Positions 11,600 to 24,227 of a stretch of DNA of 64,000 nt are shown here, in pieces. The notes under the pieces were generated by a model. The model did not search any database. It was given only the letters and a program-made list of their open reading frames with translations, and was not told the DNA's origin. The stretch lies in contig JBCAMK010000002.1 of the NCBI GenBank assembly GCA_038503065.1, positions 1,860,001-1,924,000 of the forward strand. The letters are read 5' to 3'. This DNA is from Paragyromitra xinjiangensis. Its lineage: Eukaryota; Ascomycota; Pezizomycetes; Pezizales; Discinaceae. Numbering within the stretch: position 1 is the stretch's first letter; each line of letters opens with the position of its first letter. Made by a program: the position numbers and the translations under genes.

Positions 11600-13965
11600 A
11601 TCGAGGGAGGGCAAAGGGCACACAGAAGATAGGACAATCAACAAAGCATAGCAGAGCCGAGGAGGCACAGACAATTAAATGGTGGGGAGGATCACTCGAC
11701 GGGTGCAAAGATGAGAAGACTCACTCACGAGTGCAAATCAACTCCGTGGATCCTTTGGTCGCTTCACGTACGAAGCCTTCGACTTGGGGTATCGCGGAAC
11801 GCTGCTGCCGCCGATGCTGGAGCCGTACAAGAGAGTTAAAACAGGTGCACGGCGCCGGCTGTCTGCTGTCTGCTGTCTGCTTCAGTCCTATACGGTATCT
11901 GTAACTAGTTGATGGTGATGCTACTGCTGCTGTCTGTCTGGACGGACGGATAGAAGACAGATGTATGTATGTATGTAAGTGAGTATGTATGTACGCATGT
12001 ACCTGGCGCGGCGATGGTAATAATAGGTAAAGTAGGCACCTGCAAACCCAGTTTTCCCATACCCTTGTCGAGGTTGTCTGCTCAGACACTTTGATGATAC
12101 ATGTAGCTACTAATCACACGCCCCCTCGAACCAGAGACGCTGTGTTGCGCTTCGTGGTGTTTGTACAATAAGCTCGATCCCAATCGAACCAACGGCTTTG
12201 TGTAACAATGTCCGCCTTTAAGCAGCGACTGGACTTGGGCTGCGCGTGTTGTATCAACCTCCCCTACTTCTTCCCTTTCCGTCGCTCTTGCCTCTTCCCA
12301 TTCCACCCTCCTATGCAATAGCCTTTGCACAAAAGGGCACCAAGAGGGAAAAAGAAAGGAAAGAGGGTGTGGACAAAAAGGAACCTGCTGCTAGGTATGC
12401 GAGCAGGTGCATGCCGCAGACGTAACCCAACAACCTCGCGTGACTCAGGTTGGCAATTCGGTGCGAGATTTAATTCGTCACTGGACGTGATGGAACAGGG
12501 AAACGGAACAAACTACACGAAACCACACGGCTACCTGCGAAAAAGAAGGCGTGTCTATATCTGTTTTGTAGCAGTCCTCGCACGAGGAACATGTAGGTAT
12601 CAGGTTCACTGACAGGCACCGGTCCCTGCAAAGGGCACGCCTGTGTACGAATTCGTAATTTCCCAGCTTGCAAGCTATGGCAAACATTCTCTTAGATGGC
12701 ACACAAGACCTCGCACGCTGACCTAACGTTTCAAGACTCCTAGCGTGGGGTATATGTACATGTATGTATTTTTTACTTATGCTTCGAGGGAACATGATAA
12801 GCCACGGAAAAGAATTCCACGAATAAACCCGGTCGTACATCTTACTCTACTCCAGATACCCTCGGATTTAAACAGCGATAAGACAACCTGCAGCGATAAA
12901 TCGATCCAAAATTCGTCTATCAAAAAGGTTTATGCAATCTATTCCGTTTGTAGAACACTGAAACAGGAAATTAGACCCCTCTATACTAGCAAAAAAACCC
13001 TCCCCATCCTTCACGTTAGCACTTTATTTCAACTTCTCAAAGGTAGTTGCTTACATGAGGCTTGTGGCCTATCAATGTGCTGCTCTGGTATCTTCCGATA
13101 TCGCAAAGTTTATTGATAGCTGAAGACCTGCGGAGACTCGGCCGCTGAACCTAACTCCTTGCCAATTTATAACCGAAATAACCCTATCAGTACATGTATT
13201 GCATGAAAATTAATGCCGCTGTTTCTGCGTAGAAAAGTCTAAATCTCAAACCCAAAGTCTTCCAATGAATACCCCCTTGAAGCGATCGGACACTCTCTTC
13301 ATGATAATCTAAACGAATAGTCGGAAGTGTATTGTCAGCAGTCCCAAAGTATCGGGACCTGAACAAATCACCAGGGTTGTATGTGTGTATGTACTTGCAT
13401 GTACACAAAGTGATATACATATGTACGGTTACTTTGACGCCATCCCGCTGCTGGGCTGGTTGCCTTCTAAGGTGGTACGTACTATTACATGGGGGATTCC
13501 CAGTCATCGCGTTTTGTACAACCTTATAAACATGCTTAACACCTGAGGACTCATACCGACACTGAATCTCGGTGAAAAGTGGCTGCCTACACTTAGGTCG
13601 TCTCTCATAGCCAATAGGGGCTTGCGCCGAGAATTTTCTGCGCCGCAAAATTTGTTACCAGTCACCTTTGGCCGTCAAAAACGTGGCAAATCTATCAAAA
13701 ACCACAGCAAAGCATACGAATACAGAACTCACACGATACCAAAATACGCATAGAGTCGAATCTCGGTAAATATAGTTGATTAATACTCACTCATGGGTCC
13801 GGGAATACCACGCCAGCAGAAGACTCATACAGAGTGCCTCTATATTCCTTCTAGAGAGGTTAAGTATCGGGCTCCACTGCCCAGGATGTTCCATAACCAA
13901 TAATGACCCTCAAACCTCAAACCTTCGCGCTGGAGCCCCATATCCACGGATGAGTCTGCAATGGC

Positions 13966-14423
13966 ATGACAAGTATTGATGAAAATTCGACGCAGAAAAT
14001 TGATGGATTCGCTTGGAAAGAAGATCCTGGCCACGTCGATGCAAAATCAGACCACATGAAACTCAAAGCCTTGTGCGAAGGCTTGGGCCACTTCTTGAAC
14101 CACACCTTTGGTACCGAAAAGCGGGGTATGATAGGCGACTGTTTGCCTAAGGCTCGAGATCTCCTGTGCAACGATTTTATGATTGCTGGCAGCCAAAATA
14201 CGGCACAAAAAACCGCACTCCTCCCGGTAAGCACAGTCATTCACCCCATTCTACTGTAGATCATCCATTTCCGTAGGGTACGTTGACCATAAACTACACC
14301 TTACATTTACAGATTTCTTTTGCTGATGCACCCTTTTCGCCGGAACCACCTCCGCCTCTCATCTTGCTGTCACAGCCACTTGTCTCACATCCAGCCATTT
14401 CTGCCAATAAACCTTTGCAATAG
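13966..14423 (+). CDS. Candidate small two-exon gene (123 residues), not recognised
   Basis: Exon 13966-14226 encodes 87 residues with balanced charged and hydrophobic composition (MTSIDENSTQKIDGFAWKED, later KALCEGLGHFLNHTFGTEKR). It ends at a good donor (CCG|GTAAGC). Joining to TTTACAG at 14312 keeps frame and adds 37 residues (ISFADAPFSPEPPPPLILL...) to a TAG, with an 86-nt intron. A stop lies just upstream in frame. The opposite strand is also open for 107 codons, which weakens the case. No family is recognised. Confidence 0.25.
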
Positions 14424-15301
14424 GTGAACTAAGAAAGTCCTATGCATTTGCCATTGCAATCCGAGCCATGTTTGCTTCTTAGAGCCCCAATAAAGACCAA
14501 AACATGTTTTAGCCTAATACTTACGATTTATTACGGCGGTCCATGGGCTCCATCACACGTGAACATATGAAACAGTACACTTATTCAGCACTTAGTATGT
14601 GCGGAACTTCCCTAACTGCCTATTAGGAGGCTCTAAATAAAAAAATAAATTGTTTTACCTAATTAGCAGATATAGCTCTCAGAACAAACAGATAATTCAC
14701 TCACAATTTATAAGGTGCCAGCAAACGATCAACCGCCCAGTCGGGGGTATCGCACTCGGCTCGTGAGCTAAATATGTATGCAAGGCCTAAGAAGTGAAGT
14801 ATGAAAGATAAAATATATCAGTAATCAAGGATGTATTGGACAGTACATTCAACAAGTAAACATGAATCTTGCAGTTTTTTCGGAATTGTTTCAATTCAGT
14901 CATCCCGACAGGTATTTACCTAATACTCGCGATCAAACTAAGGACCGGGCGGTGCAGGGAAGGTATCAGCATACAGCACGAACTAAGAAGCCGGTCGAAT
15001 GCTTAGATGCTAATGATGCGTAGAGATGAACGAAGATACGATAGCTCCGTTTCCCCGAACTAGCGAGTGATATTTGGTGAAGTCGCAGCTAAGGACAACT
15101 ATGAGAACAATCAAAACTAGCATTATCCAAGCCAACTCGGTTAACATTGAAACGTGGTTCAATTGGTACTTCACTTGGGCACAGGTCAACACAACAAAAA
15201 CAAAACGTCTGGGAGATACTTAAACAACTGCTGCGGTAGAACTAATGCCCCCGCTTGCCATAAAAAAGGTTTCCATTGCCGATACAACAAAAATTCCCTA
15301 C

Positions 15302-18300
15302 TCAAACCAACCCAACAAGCTTCTTATTCCTTTTCAACAGCTTCTCGAGCTTCTTTTCATTCCCTTCTGTTTCCTTCCTCGCCGCCATGACCTGCCTTTC
15401 TAATTCGTCCAGCGTAACCTTTCCCTTCCCCTTCCCCTCTTTATCCTCTAGCGGAGTAGCATTCTTCGATAGTAGCTCACTCAGCGCATTCCAATCCTTC
15501 TGGATCGCCGGGTACCTCGCCCAACCCTTCTCGCGCTTTCGACTTTCTTCCAACTTCACGAAGCGCGTTTCTTGCTCCTGTGTGAGGCCCGTAAGCACGC
15601 TTCCGCCTGGCGTGATAAGTTGATGCGTTGTGACAGTGCCGCCACCACGAAGACTAATCTGTGCGGTTCCTGACTGCTGCAGCTGCAGCCCCGATTTTTC
15701 GAGCCTTGTGGTAGTAGTACCATCATGAATCTTGATCTGTGCAAGATCTTCCGCAGTGATATGAAATTCCCATTTGAGTCCAACTATAGGCTTGAACATC
15801 TCGAGGGTCGCAAAGTTGATATCTGACATCTCTTGGATAATTTGGGCTGTGGTCTTGCTAGTCATGGTCGTCGTTTCGGTTGGCTTTTGTGCCGATTCTG
15901 GTGCCGCATTGGTTACAGCAGGACCATCAGGTACGTCATATTTCTCTGTAACCGTTGCCTGTGTGATTTCGTCCTTCTCCTCGGCTGGGTATGGGCTCAG
16001 TGGACTTTCAGCACTTCCGTCTGCGCGTTTCTTATCCTTCTTCTTCTTCCTTCCTACAACAGGTGCATGAGCCTCCTCTTCCATTTTCCTCAATCTTTCT
16101 TTCTCCCTTTCCTTATCGCGTTGCAGCTCACGCTCTTTCTCCTCAGCTTCCTTACGTTCCTTCTCTTTCCGCTCCCTCTTCAGCGCGCTTTTACTCTTCT
16201 TCTGCGGGTTCTGTTGCTGTTGCTGTAGCGGCGGCGATACAGGCCGGCTCGACATCCCCGATATCGACGCTGTTTCCGACACTGCACTCTCTGGAATTGC
16301 GTTCTTGAGCCCGCCTTGCGTGGATAGAATTCTAATCATCCTCGGCCCTGTGGCTGGTGTTGGTGTCCTTTCGCCCTTAGTAGTACTGGTGACGGCCGAA
16401 GAAGATGTATCCACCCTAGGCAGCTCCGGCCTTTTTTTGCCTGTTGATAACCCGATGGCTGCCGTCGGGAGCTCACTCCCTGCCTCATCTTCCGTCTTGA
16501 TTTTCCAGACTGAAGCTGGGGTTGTACTGCTTGGAGTAGTATTGCCTGGAGTAGCACTGCCTGGTTTCTTTACGGGCATAGCTTTCTTTACTGTGATAGA
16601 GATAGGAGGGACAGCTATAGGAACAATCGGTTTTGTTATAACTCCAGTCTTTGGTGGAGCAAGTGCAGGGAAATCTTCTTCATCGACAATCCCTGGGGTC
16701 AAGTTTCGTGATGGTGCCTGGGATTGGTTTTGCGAAAAAAATCCAGTACCGAGATTAAGACCGAGACCTACAGTATGGAATCTTAGTACTTATATTATAA
16801 AGAGCTGAAAGAATGGAAAGTCGGCAGGTATCGGGGTGTTTGTAGGCGGGTTCTCTCTTCTTCAACTATAGTCTTCATCCTAAAGGAGCTATACGGCAGG
16901 CAGCAGGCAGGCAGGCAGGCAGGCAAATACTATATGTACTTTACACTGCACGATTCTCGGATTCCTCTAACTGTAAAAAGAGATAGCGAACAATAATTAC
17001 TAGAGAGGGAAACACAACCGAGAAGAGATAGCCTTCAAATCAGATCATAGGACGTTAAAGGTAGGTATAGACATACATGCAGCGTTGAAAAATAGTAGCT
17101 TTTTGAAAGGTATAAGCCCCAAAAGGAAATCTGTCAAGTAAACCGTTTGCAACCCCCTCGACCCTTCATTCCCCAACTTAGCATATCATTTATCTTTTTC
17201 ACGTCCCGCCTCCGTTTTCCCAGCATCCAAAACAGAATTTCGAAATAGTGAGAACCAGCGAGGACGGAAAATAAAGGAAGATAGATCCCCCGAAAAAAGT
17301 TGCACGCGAATCAATAGCACAACCAAAAAGTAAAAAGAAAACAAGACGCATAAGCCCATTCCCAAACACAAACGCCTTTCGATGGAAAGAGAAAAGGTAA
17401 GAAAGAATCCGAGAGTGTTAAACATAGCACTTTGCCAGCCTGCCTGCCGTTGCCCACCAATCATGTCGAAAGGAGACTGACCCGGAACCTACCACTTACC
17501 ACCTGCCGACGTTCCCATAGTACATGTTCTGATTGTACGCACCTTGCTGCCCCTGTGCGCCTCCGGCCTGAAGCCCTTGGTGATGCATCTGGTGTTGCTG
17601 CTGTGGCTGGGCGACCCTTGCTTGGAGGATGCTTGGATCACCAAGGTCGACTGCACCTGGCGAATCAGTATACCTTCCCCCACTCTGAAGTGAAGCGGAA
17701 AGCATACGTTTCCCATCGCCCGTTCTCCCCAAACCACTTCCAGCATTGGTAAGTCCAGCAGCTCCATTTCCTCTCATCAGTTCCCTCAACAGCACTTCGG
17801 AACTCTCGTTCTTGCCATGATGACCGCCCAACGCCAATCCACTAAATTGACCGCTAAGGCCATGGATACCCCCCATGGGCATTCCCATTCCGGGCGCAGG
17901 TGGCGTAGGTGCGCTTTTCAACCCTGGAGGCGGTTGTTGAACATTTCCTCCCAGCATCCCACCAAGACCGGGTGCCCCACCAGTCGCTCCATAGAACTGC
18001 GCTGCGAGCTGCGCTTGGTTGTGTAATTGCTGTTGGGCCTGCTGAGGCATCATGCGAACTTGTTCGGCCATGTGAACGGCATTAGCACGAGGGTTGACGG
18101 AAGTTACCGCTGAAGCTGGATTTTCGTTGGCAAAAGTATATCTTGAAGATTGGCGAGCATGCAGAGAGCCAGTATGAGATTGTTGTCCAGGGCCACCCAA
18201 AGAACCGGCACCAGCCTGGAATGGGTTGAATGCTTGTTGCTGTTGGTGGAGAAGAGCGCTGGGAGTATGCACCCTCATCGAACTCTGCTGCTGCTGCTGC

Positions 18301-20327
18301 TGTTGCTGTTGCTGCTGGAGTTGCTGTTGAATGTTTTCCTGCTGCTGGAATGCCCCAAGCCCCTGCTGCTGCTGTTGGCTTAACCCAGCCTCTTTTAGCA
18401 GTGAAAGTGGATCCCTCTGTAAGGGTGTGGCTCCTCTCCCACCAACATTCATAGGCAAGCCTGGTGCACTTGCCATTGTACCAACAGGGGGTTGAGGCTG
18501 CGTAACCTCCTCCAGTGGCTCTTCGTGGCCATGTTCTCCTTGGTTCCTCAATTTCTCGGCAATCTCCCTCCGCCGTTTTCCGCCGTGGCGATCGAACATC
18601 GGAGGAATATTCTCAATATCCTGGTATTCGTCCGGGCTAAGAAAACTGGTGGAAAATACAAATTTGAATTTGGGGTTGGCAACCGCCTTTTGGCACCTAA
18701 AGAAACGCTGAAGGTGCTCTTCGATACTGGACGGCTCCGGCTCACTGGGCTTTAGTACCGATGGTAATGTTTTACCTCCTGCAGGAGGTGCATTCGAAGA
18801 AGAAGTTGAATCCGAGGGCGTCGAGGCAGGGGCTGCATTGCTCAACTTCCCATTGATATTGGAACTACTGGACGTAGTCCCTATTGAACCCGGACCTTTA
18901 CTACCACTGGAGCTGCTCTTTCCGCTTTCTTGGCTTCTGCTTTGAACCATAGGAGCCGCAGGTGTAGTCTTCGGACTAGGGGTTGATCTCTTTGATACAG
19001 TAGCAGACATCATTTGTTGCTGCTGAGTAACAGGAACCGCCGCCCTTGCTGCTGGGGTCGGTGGGTTCTTGGCCCAATTTGCTGTTGACGGCAAAGCAGA
19101 AGATTCCCCACCGTCTGGTGTGCCGGTGCGAGTCTGGTGAGAGTTTATCCTGGTCATTTGAGCACTAGGTTGTTGTGAAGGCGGTGGGTGGGCTTGCTGA
19201 GACGGCGCGCCTGCGGCAACAGGAGGTTGCTGCTGAGGCGGAGGCCCACGTGTAGACGCTGTGTGCATCCGTGTGTTGTATTCAGACAGCCCTTGACGGT
19301 CGAAAGATTCGGCCTCTTCTCCTGGCTCGTGTAAAAACATACAGTTCTTATTCGGACAAGCCTCTCCACGAAGGTAAGCAGAACAATACTTGGTAGTCCC
19401 GTAAGTAGCCCTGTAGTCGAGTCAGCAAGTACGATGTGCAAAAAAATATGGAATTTACCTCAAAGTCCTATCCCCATTTTGGCTTCCATCAACTGCCGCA
19501 ATACAGGTATGCGCATCTTCTTTCCTAGCAAATGTGACATACACCCCGAGGCCTTGAGGGCCTTGGGAACTACCACCACTTCCTCCATTACCACTACCAC
19601 TCCCTTGCCCGTCCTGAGCCGTAGTTCTCTTGTTGACAACAATTTTGATGATTTTCCCGTATTGTCCAAAATATTGTACCCCTCTCAAAGTTTGCAGCAG
19701 ATCCTCCTCGCGAATACGCGGATTTAGGCCAGTAACGTAGACAAGATTCTTTTGGACGACTCGAAGACCCCGGAGACGTTCGCGATTTAGAGCCTCGGCC
19801 TCACGCTTTTGAGCTTCATATTTGCGCTTCTCGAACTGTTGGCGGTCCTTCTTCGCTTTCTCGGCCCTAACCCTGTGCAGACATGAAACCGCCGGTTAGT
19901 ATCTGCTCTTGGTGCAAACTGTGAAATTTTAGTGCACAAGATGTGTGGAGGTGCAAACGAAGGTTAGGCATACTGTTCCGTGGGGATAGGTTTGTATTCG
20001 ATTGTTTTTTCGTTGTAGGGTCGTCTACAAGCGGGGCACAAGCCGTTCAAATTTGTCCTAATATTATTAAAACAGAACTGGCATATCTAAAGATATAAAG
20101 AATGGATATCAGTATGAAGCAGCAACAAGCAAAGGGTAGCCACAAATCCTTACTTGATAACCACAGGGACAAGGCCTAAAATTTTTGTCCTGGATATCTA
20201 GCTCTTCGACACATAGAGGACTATATACTCATCTCCGTCAGCGAATATGAGTGGGGAGGGGTGGGAGTGGGTGGTACCAAAACTCCTCTGTATCGTCGAT
20301 GAAGGTGTCTTGTTGTACTCTCGACAT
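15302..20327 (-). CDS. NOT4: CCR4-NOT complex E3 ubiquitin ligase Not4
   Basis: RING-type E3 ligase subunit of the CCR4-NOT deadenylase, acting in mRNA decay and co-translational quality control. Exons 20327-20278, 20220-20154, 20086-19974, 19872-19459 and 19410-about 17500 give, in order, the C4C4-type RING (residues about 17-64: FCPLCVEELD, RPCPCGYQICQFC, GLCPACRRPY), a basic helix, an RRM (KNLVYVTGLNPRIREEDLL), and a CCCH finger (YCSAYLRGEACPNKNCMFLH). A Ser/Thr/Gln-rich tail with a polyQ run follows. The frame meets TAA at 17498-17496, exactly overlapping a GTAAGT donor. A further exon (16767-15302) has typical fungal Not4 C-terminal sequence: DEEDFPALAPP, a long Lys/Glu helix, and LITPGGSVLTGLTQEQE. 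I therefore end the gene at 15302, across an intron of about 730 nt whose exact donor is unresolved. Without it the protein would be 852 residues. Confidence 0.88.
16895..16926. repeat. GGCA tetranucleotide repeat inside the long NOT4 intron
   Basis: GGCAGGCAGCAGGCAGGCAG-type repeat. On the gene strand it is a CTGC repeat within the 16768-17499 intron, and no coding potential is seen around it. Confidence 0.8.
18284..18330 (-). repeat. CAG/CAA tract encoding polyglutamine in NOT4
   Basis: Uninterrupted CAG/CAA codons encode about a dozen Gln within a region that has several other short Gln runs. Such tracts commonly vary in length between strains. Confidence 0.85.
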
Positions 20328-21010
20328 TGAGTGGGTTAATGGTGGAATATTTTATTACACAAAGCGACACGAAAGCTAAGTAAAGTGATGACGATGTAGA
20401 AAGCGTTGATAGAGCGGTACGCAGGAGATGGAGCAGGATCAGCAGCAGGAGTCGATGGTGAAGAGATGAGATTGAAGTTGTGGAGGGTGTCTTTGGTGAT
20501 GCCCGCTGTTGGATCGTTGACGGATCTCGTGGCGGAAATCACTTATGTAAGCCCTACCCACCCGTTGTGTCTTGGCCGCAGAGAATTCCTCAGGTAGATC
20601 ATAAAACATCACTCACCTCCTTTTCTCTTACTAAATAAATGTTTGGATAATGTGTCGCTGATTCTAGTAGGGGATAATTCATTTAGCAGAGAAATTTATT
20701 TCAGAATTTCGGCGATAGTCAAGAACGAGGAATGGATCTATGTAGCTTTACACGATAACTTAGGAAAATGAGTTAAAGCTCACTACTGGGATAGTATCAC
20801 GTGCAAGAGAAACATGCCCGAAAATTGATTTTTCTTTGTTTCTTCACTTTGGAGGCCCTGGAGGAAGAGCACAGAGGTACATGTAGGTTATTGAAACACA
20901 ATACGATTGATGTATTTATGCGAGTACATACAAATTGCATCTTCTTTTCCAACCTAGAAGATGCTAGCTTGATTTCCTCTACTACGACTTTGGCGAAGCG
21001 AAAGAGACAT
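20328..21010. other. NOT4 promoter / NDUFS3 3' flank
   Basis: 683 bp with no supported gene. It holds a TACATGTA palindrome at 20878. Open frames at 20336-20597 lie in the presumed NOT4 leader and are not convincing. Confidence 0.6.
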
Positions 21011-22165
21011 TTATTTCTTTTCATCTTGTTTCTTTTCCGGCTCGGGAGCTGGAGTTGGGAGTTTGAACTGCTCGCATCATGAGAATGTAAACATCAAGAA
21101 TATAAGACTTGAAAATAACATACCGACTCAGGTTTATAATCGCGACCGCTCCCCACCTGCTCCCAAACACTACTACCGCCCTGAAAATTCCTGCAGATGC
21201 GAAAGTTACGTTAGATATACCCCCCGCTACATGTTAGGAAGCAATTAAATATCATACCTAAAAGCCTGTGTCATCTCCAAAGGCTCCACTACAATTCTTT
21301 TCTTCTCCTCATCGTAGCGGACTTCAGTATATCCAGTTAGGGGGAAATCTTTCCTAAGCGGATGCCCATCAAAACCATAGTCTGTCATAATACGTCTCAA
21401 GTCCGGATGTCCGACGAAGAAAATGCCAAACAGATCATATGCCTCACGTTCATACCAGTTGGCACCATCGTAAAGACTGGTGATAGACGGAACAGGTGTA
21501 GCTTCATCAGCATACGTCTTGACGCGAATGCGAGAGTTGTGGTGGACGGAGAGCAAGTTATAGACAACCTCAAAGCGGTGACTCCTTGTGGGGTAATCAA
21601 CGCCAGTGATGTCGGAAACTTGAGTGTATTGTGCAGCCGTATGGTTCTTGAGGAATTTGAAGACGGGAAGGACAGCCGACGGTGGAATATAAATCGTCAA
21701 CTCGTCCTTCCAGACAGAAAATTGTTGAACATATTTAGGAAGACAAGAGATAAGGTATCGTCCGTAAGCGTGTAGGGACTCGCCAGTGGAGGCGTATTTC
21801 TCGGCACTGCAAATTCGAGGATAGTAGATCAGCGACAATGTTCCATTGAGTACGAGCTATGATGTGTAGCCTTACGGATTCACAATTGGCGCCGTGAGAG
21901 GTCCAACCGCTGATCGCAAGACGTCGAACGTGAGCAATTGAACACAAACAAAATAGCCCAAAAATTAGCAAAACTTACGAAGTCTCTCCGCTTTCCTAAC
22001 ATTGTGTAATTCCGAACCGTCTGGTCTCTTGTGTCCAGAGTAGTAGGTTCTCACGGTTGCGGCGGCGGGGAGACTTCTCCGCAGGGTGGGGGAACGGCTG
22101 CCACTAGCGGCGGTCTTGGAAAGAGAGCGCACCAAAGAACAAGCGAAATTGGTTCGAAGGGTCAT
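21011..22165 (-). CDS. NADH:ubiquinone oxidoreductase 30-kDa subunit (complex I, NDUFS3/NuoC type)
   Basis: Core peripheral-arm subunit of respiratory complex I in the mitochondrial matrix. Exons 22165-21979, 21909-21876, 21806-21258, 21190-21124 and 21067-21011 give 297 residues. The N-terminus is a typical cleavable presequence ([19 protein letters not shown], rich in Arg/Ser with no acidic residues). Mature sequence includes [14 protein letters not shown], the family signature [20 protein letters not shown] and the following [14 protein letters not shown]. The tail reads MTQAFRNFQGG. The second exon is only 34 nt and the last only 57 nt, but all junctions preserve the family sequence. The end ([13 protein letters not shown]) is a lysine-rich tail usual in fungi. 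Confidence 0.96.
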
Positions 22166-22536
22166 GGCGAATCCGTCTCCGAGTAAGAGCTTACGGGACC
22201 GGCGATGGTAGTTCTGGTGGGTTGGTGACGACTTAGTGATAAACCAATAAACATCGTGAAACCCAAGTGAAGTCACCACCGTTGCTTAGTAATCTATCTC
22301 ATTGGATATCACTCGCTGTTGTAAGGGATCAACCAACACTGGTTTCACTCGTTAATCCCTCAATTATAAACACTTAAAGGTATTCAGAATGAATTTTTAA
22401 TGACGGCTAATTTTGTTTCAGATACCAAGCATTGTAAAGCATTCGCCGCTAAAAATCCTAAAAAGAAGAAGGTAATTATACAAAGATACGTGGGAGAAGG
22501 TAGTGCTTGGGAAGTATCAAAAACCCTTTCCCCAAA
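22166..22536. other. NDUFS3 promoter / BUD22 3' flank
   Basis: 371 bp between two co-oriented genes. Nothing beyond AT-rich sequence is seen. Confidence 0.6.
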
Positions 22537-24227
22537 CTAATCGAAAACAATCTTCTTCCCCATAGGCTTACCCATGGCAGCCTCTTGCACCTTCGCTCGT
22601 TGTTCCTTTGCCTTTCTCGCTGCCTCCCAACTGGGATGCAGCGGGCCCTCGGCCTCTGTATTCTTTCCTTTCTTTTCCGCACCATCACTTCCCTTCCCTT
22701 CCCTTCCCTTCCCTTGGCTTATCCTTTGTTCGATCTTTTTCCTACCCTGTTCCGCCCCCTCCTTTTTGACATGATTTGCATTCTTTCCGAATTTTTTTTC
22801 CCACAGAGCTCTTCTGGCCTGCTGACCCATCCTATTTTTCCGCTGTTTCGGTTCCGCAGGGCCCTTCTTTTTACCTTTTTTGTCTTTGTAATAGTCGGCA
22901 TCTACATCTGAGTCTGAACCAGAGATATAGCCAGACATGAGGGTGGGGAGAAATGTTGACGTTGCAGAGGAAATGGGTTTAGGTTTGGCAGACTTTTTGG
23001 AACCTGAAGTTGGTGAGGTGTCGTCTGGATAAGTTCTTGATTTTGATATCGGTTCGGGAGTTATTTTTGTGGTAGGTGTTTTGACACTTTTGAGATCTTT
23101 GTCTTCCTCGTGTTCCTCATCTTCCTCACCATACTCGTCTTCCTCACCGCCAGACCATTCTTCGTCCGTACCCCTTTGTAATGGGCCCTGATCTTCATCT
23201 TCGTCTGATGACCCTGCCACCCTGTCTTCGAAGTCGGCGGCAAAAGCATCTAAATCCATTTCGACATCTTCTGATTCTCCAGAGTCTGCAATGCCACCCC
23301 ACTCTTCCTCAGAACTTTCATCAACCCCCCCCCTGGAGACTTCGGCGGGAACCTTGTCCATCTTTAAACCATGAAGTTTTTCAACAACCTCTTCCTGCCC
23401 CTCTTCCTCATCTCCATCCTCTTCCCCACTCTCATCACTTCTATCCCCAACCCGCATCTGTCCTTTTCCTGGTGTTAGTTCCTTCTTCCCACCTTGAGTT
23501 TCTCCTTCATCTACTCCCATAGTTCTCCGAACACTTCCAAGTACCACCACCATTTCCTCTTTCACGGGGTTTGAATTATATAGTCTTGCGATGATATTTC
23601 TTTTCGCCGTCTCCCGCTCATCCAGTTGCCTCTCGGGCTCTTTCTGTGACGCGAGCCAAGGTGGGAATAAGGGCGATGTTGAGACGGGCCGAGACTTGGA
23701 GAGTGTTTTTAGGATATGGTTTAGGGCGAGGGAACTAAGGTCGATTTCCTCCGTCTATACCAAAGTGCCAAAGTGCCATTAGCCCAGGTCAACCCATATA
23801 CATAACTAGTAGAACTAAGAACTGAGGGATAGATGTACCTTAAGAACCTCGAACTCAAGTTCAAGTTTCTTGACAGAAGCGTCGTCATTCTTTTCTCTGT
23901 ACCACACGGAGTCTGTCAATACTTTTAATATACAAGGGAAGCTAGTTCCTTCACTTACCTAGCGATCTTCAATCTTTTTACAAGCTTCTGTTTCTCGAAA
24001 CCCTTCGCCTTCTTCAATGCGCGAAAAACAAGTTTCTTCCCATGCTCAATCTTCTCCTCAACATTCTTCCGAACTCCTTCGATTGCGCGTGGTGGCAGAC
24101 TTGACGGATTCGAAAGGTCAACAAGAGGTTCCTCAGTCTCGTCTCCCTTCTGGAGGCGGGGATTCTTGCGACCGCTACGTCCTCCGTGAGGGGCAGCGGA
24201 AAATGGGTATTTTCGTTTAGGCGGCAT
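22537..24227 (-). CDS. BUD22: Bud22 / SRFBP1-family ribosome biogenesis protein
   Basis: Nucleolar factor for 18S rRNA maturation and small-subunit assembly in the yeast family. Exons 24227-23959, 23896-23839 and 23754-22537 give 514 residues. The first exon encodes a basic N-terminus (MPPKRKYPFSAAPHGGRSGR) and a Lys-rich helix (EKIEHGKKLVFRALKKAK). The second and third carry EKNDDASVKKLE and TEEIDLSSLALNHILKTLSK. The middle is very acidic (runs of Glu/Asp) and the C-terminus is the diagnostic block: HPSWEAARKAKEQ ending GKKIVFD. A short CCCTT repeat near 22683-22712 lies in the Lys/Gly-rich part of the coding region. It shares a 187-bp divergent promoter with TRM7, another RNA-maturation gene. 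Confidence 0.93.

Larger units (their letters stand above)
10894..15301. other. Long intergenic region between ATG13 and NOT4
   Basis: About 4.4 kb. The left part is the ATG13 promoter and leader, and the right part is the NOT4 3' flank. It contains a GGT repeat (11571-11599), a TATG/TACG-type simple repeat near 11962-12000, and TACATGTA palindromes at 12098, 12757 and 13191. One weak two-exon gene candidate (13966-14423) is listed separately. The other open frames are low-complexity or lack codon structure. Confidence 0.7.

Noticed and set aside
11213..11708. Overlapping frames encoding poly-Pro and poly-His
   Set aside because: Translations of the GGT simple repeat in different frames.
13917..14240. 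107-codon minus-strand frame opposite the candidate gene at 13966
   Set aside because: Trp/Phe/Ser-rich, no splice logic, and best explained as the shadow of the plus-strand frame.
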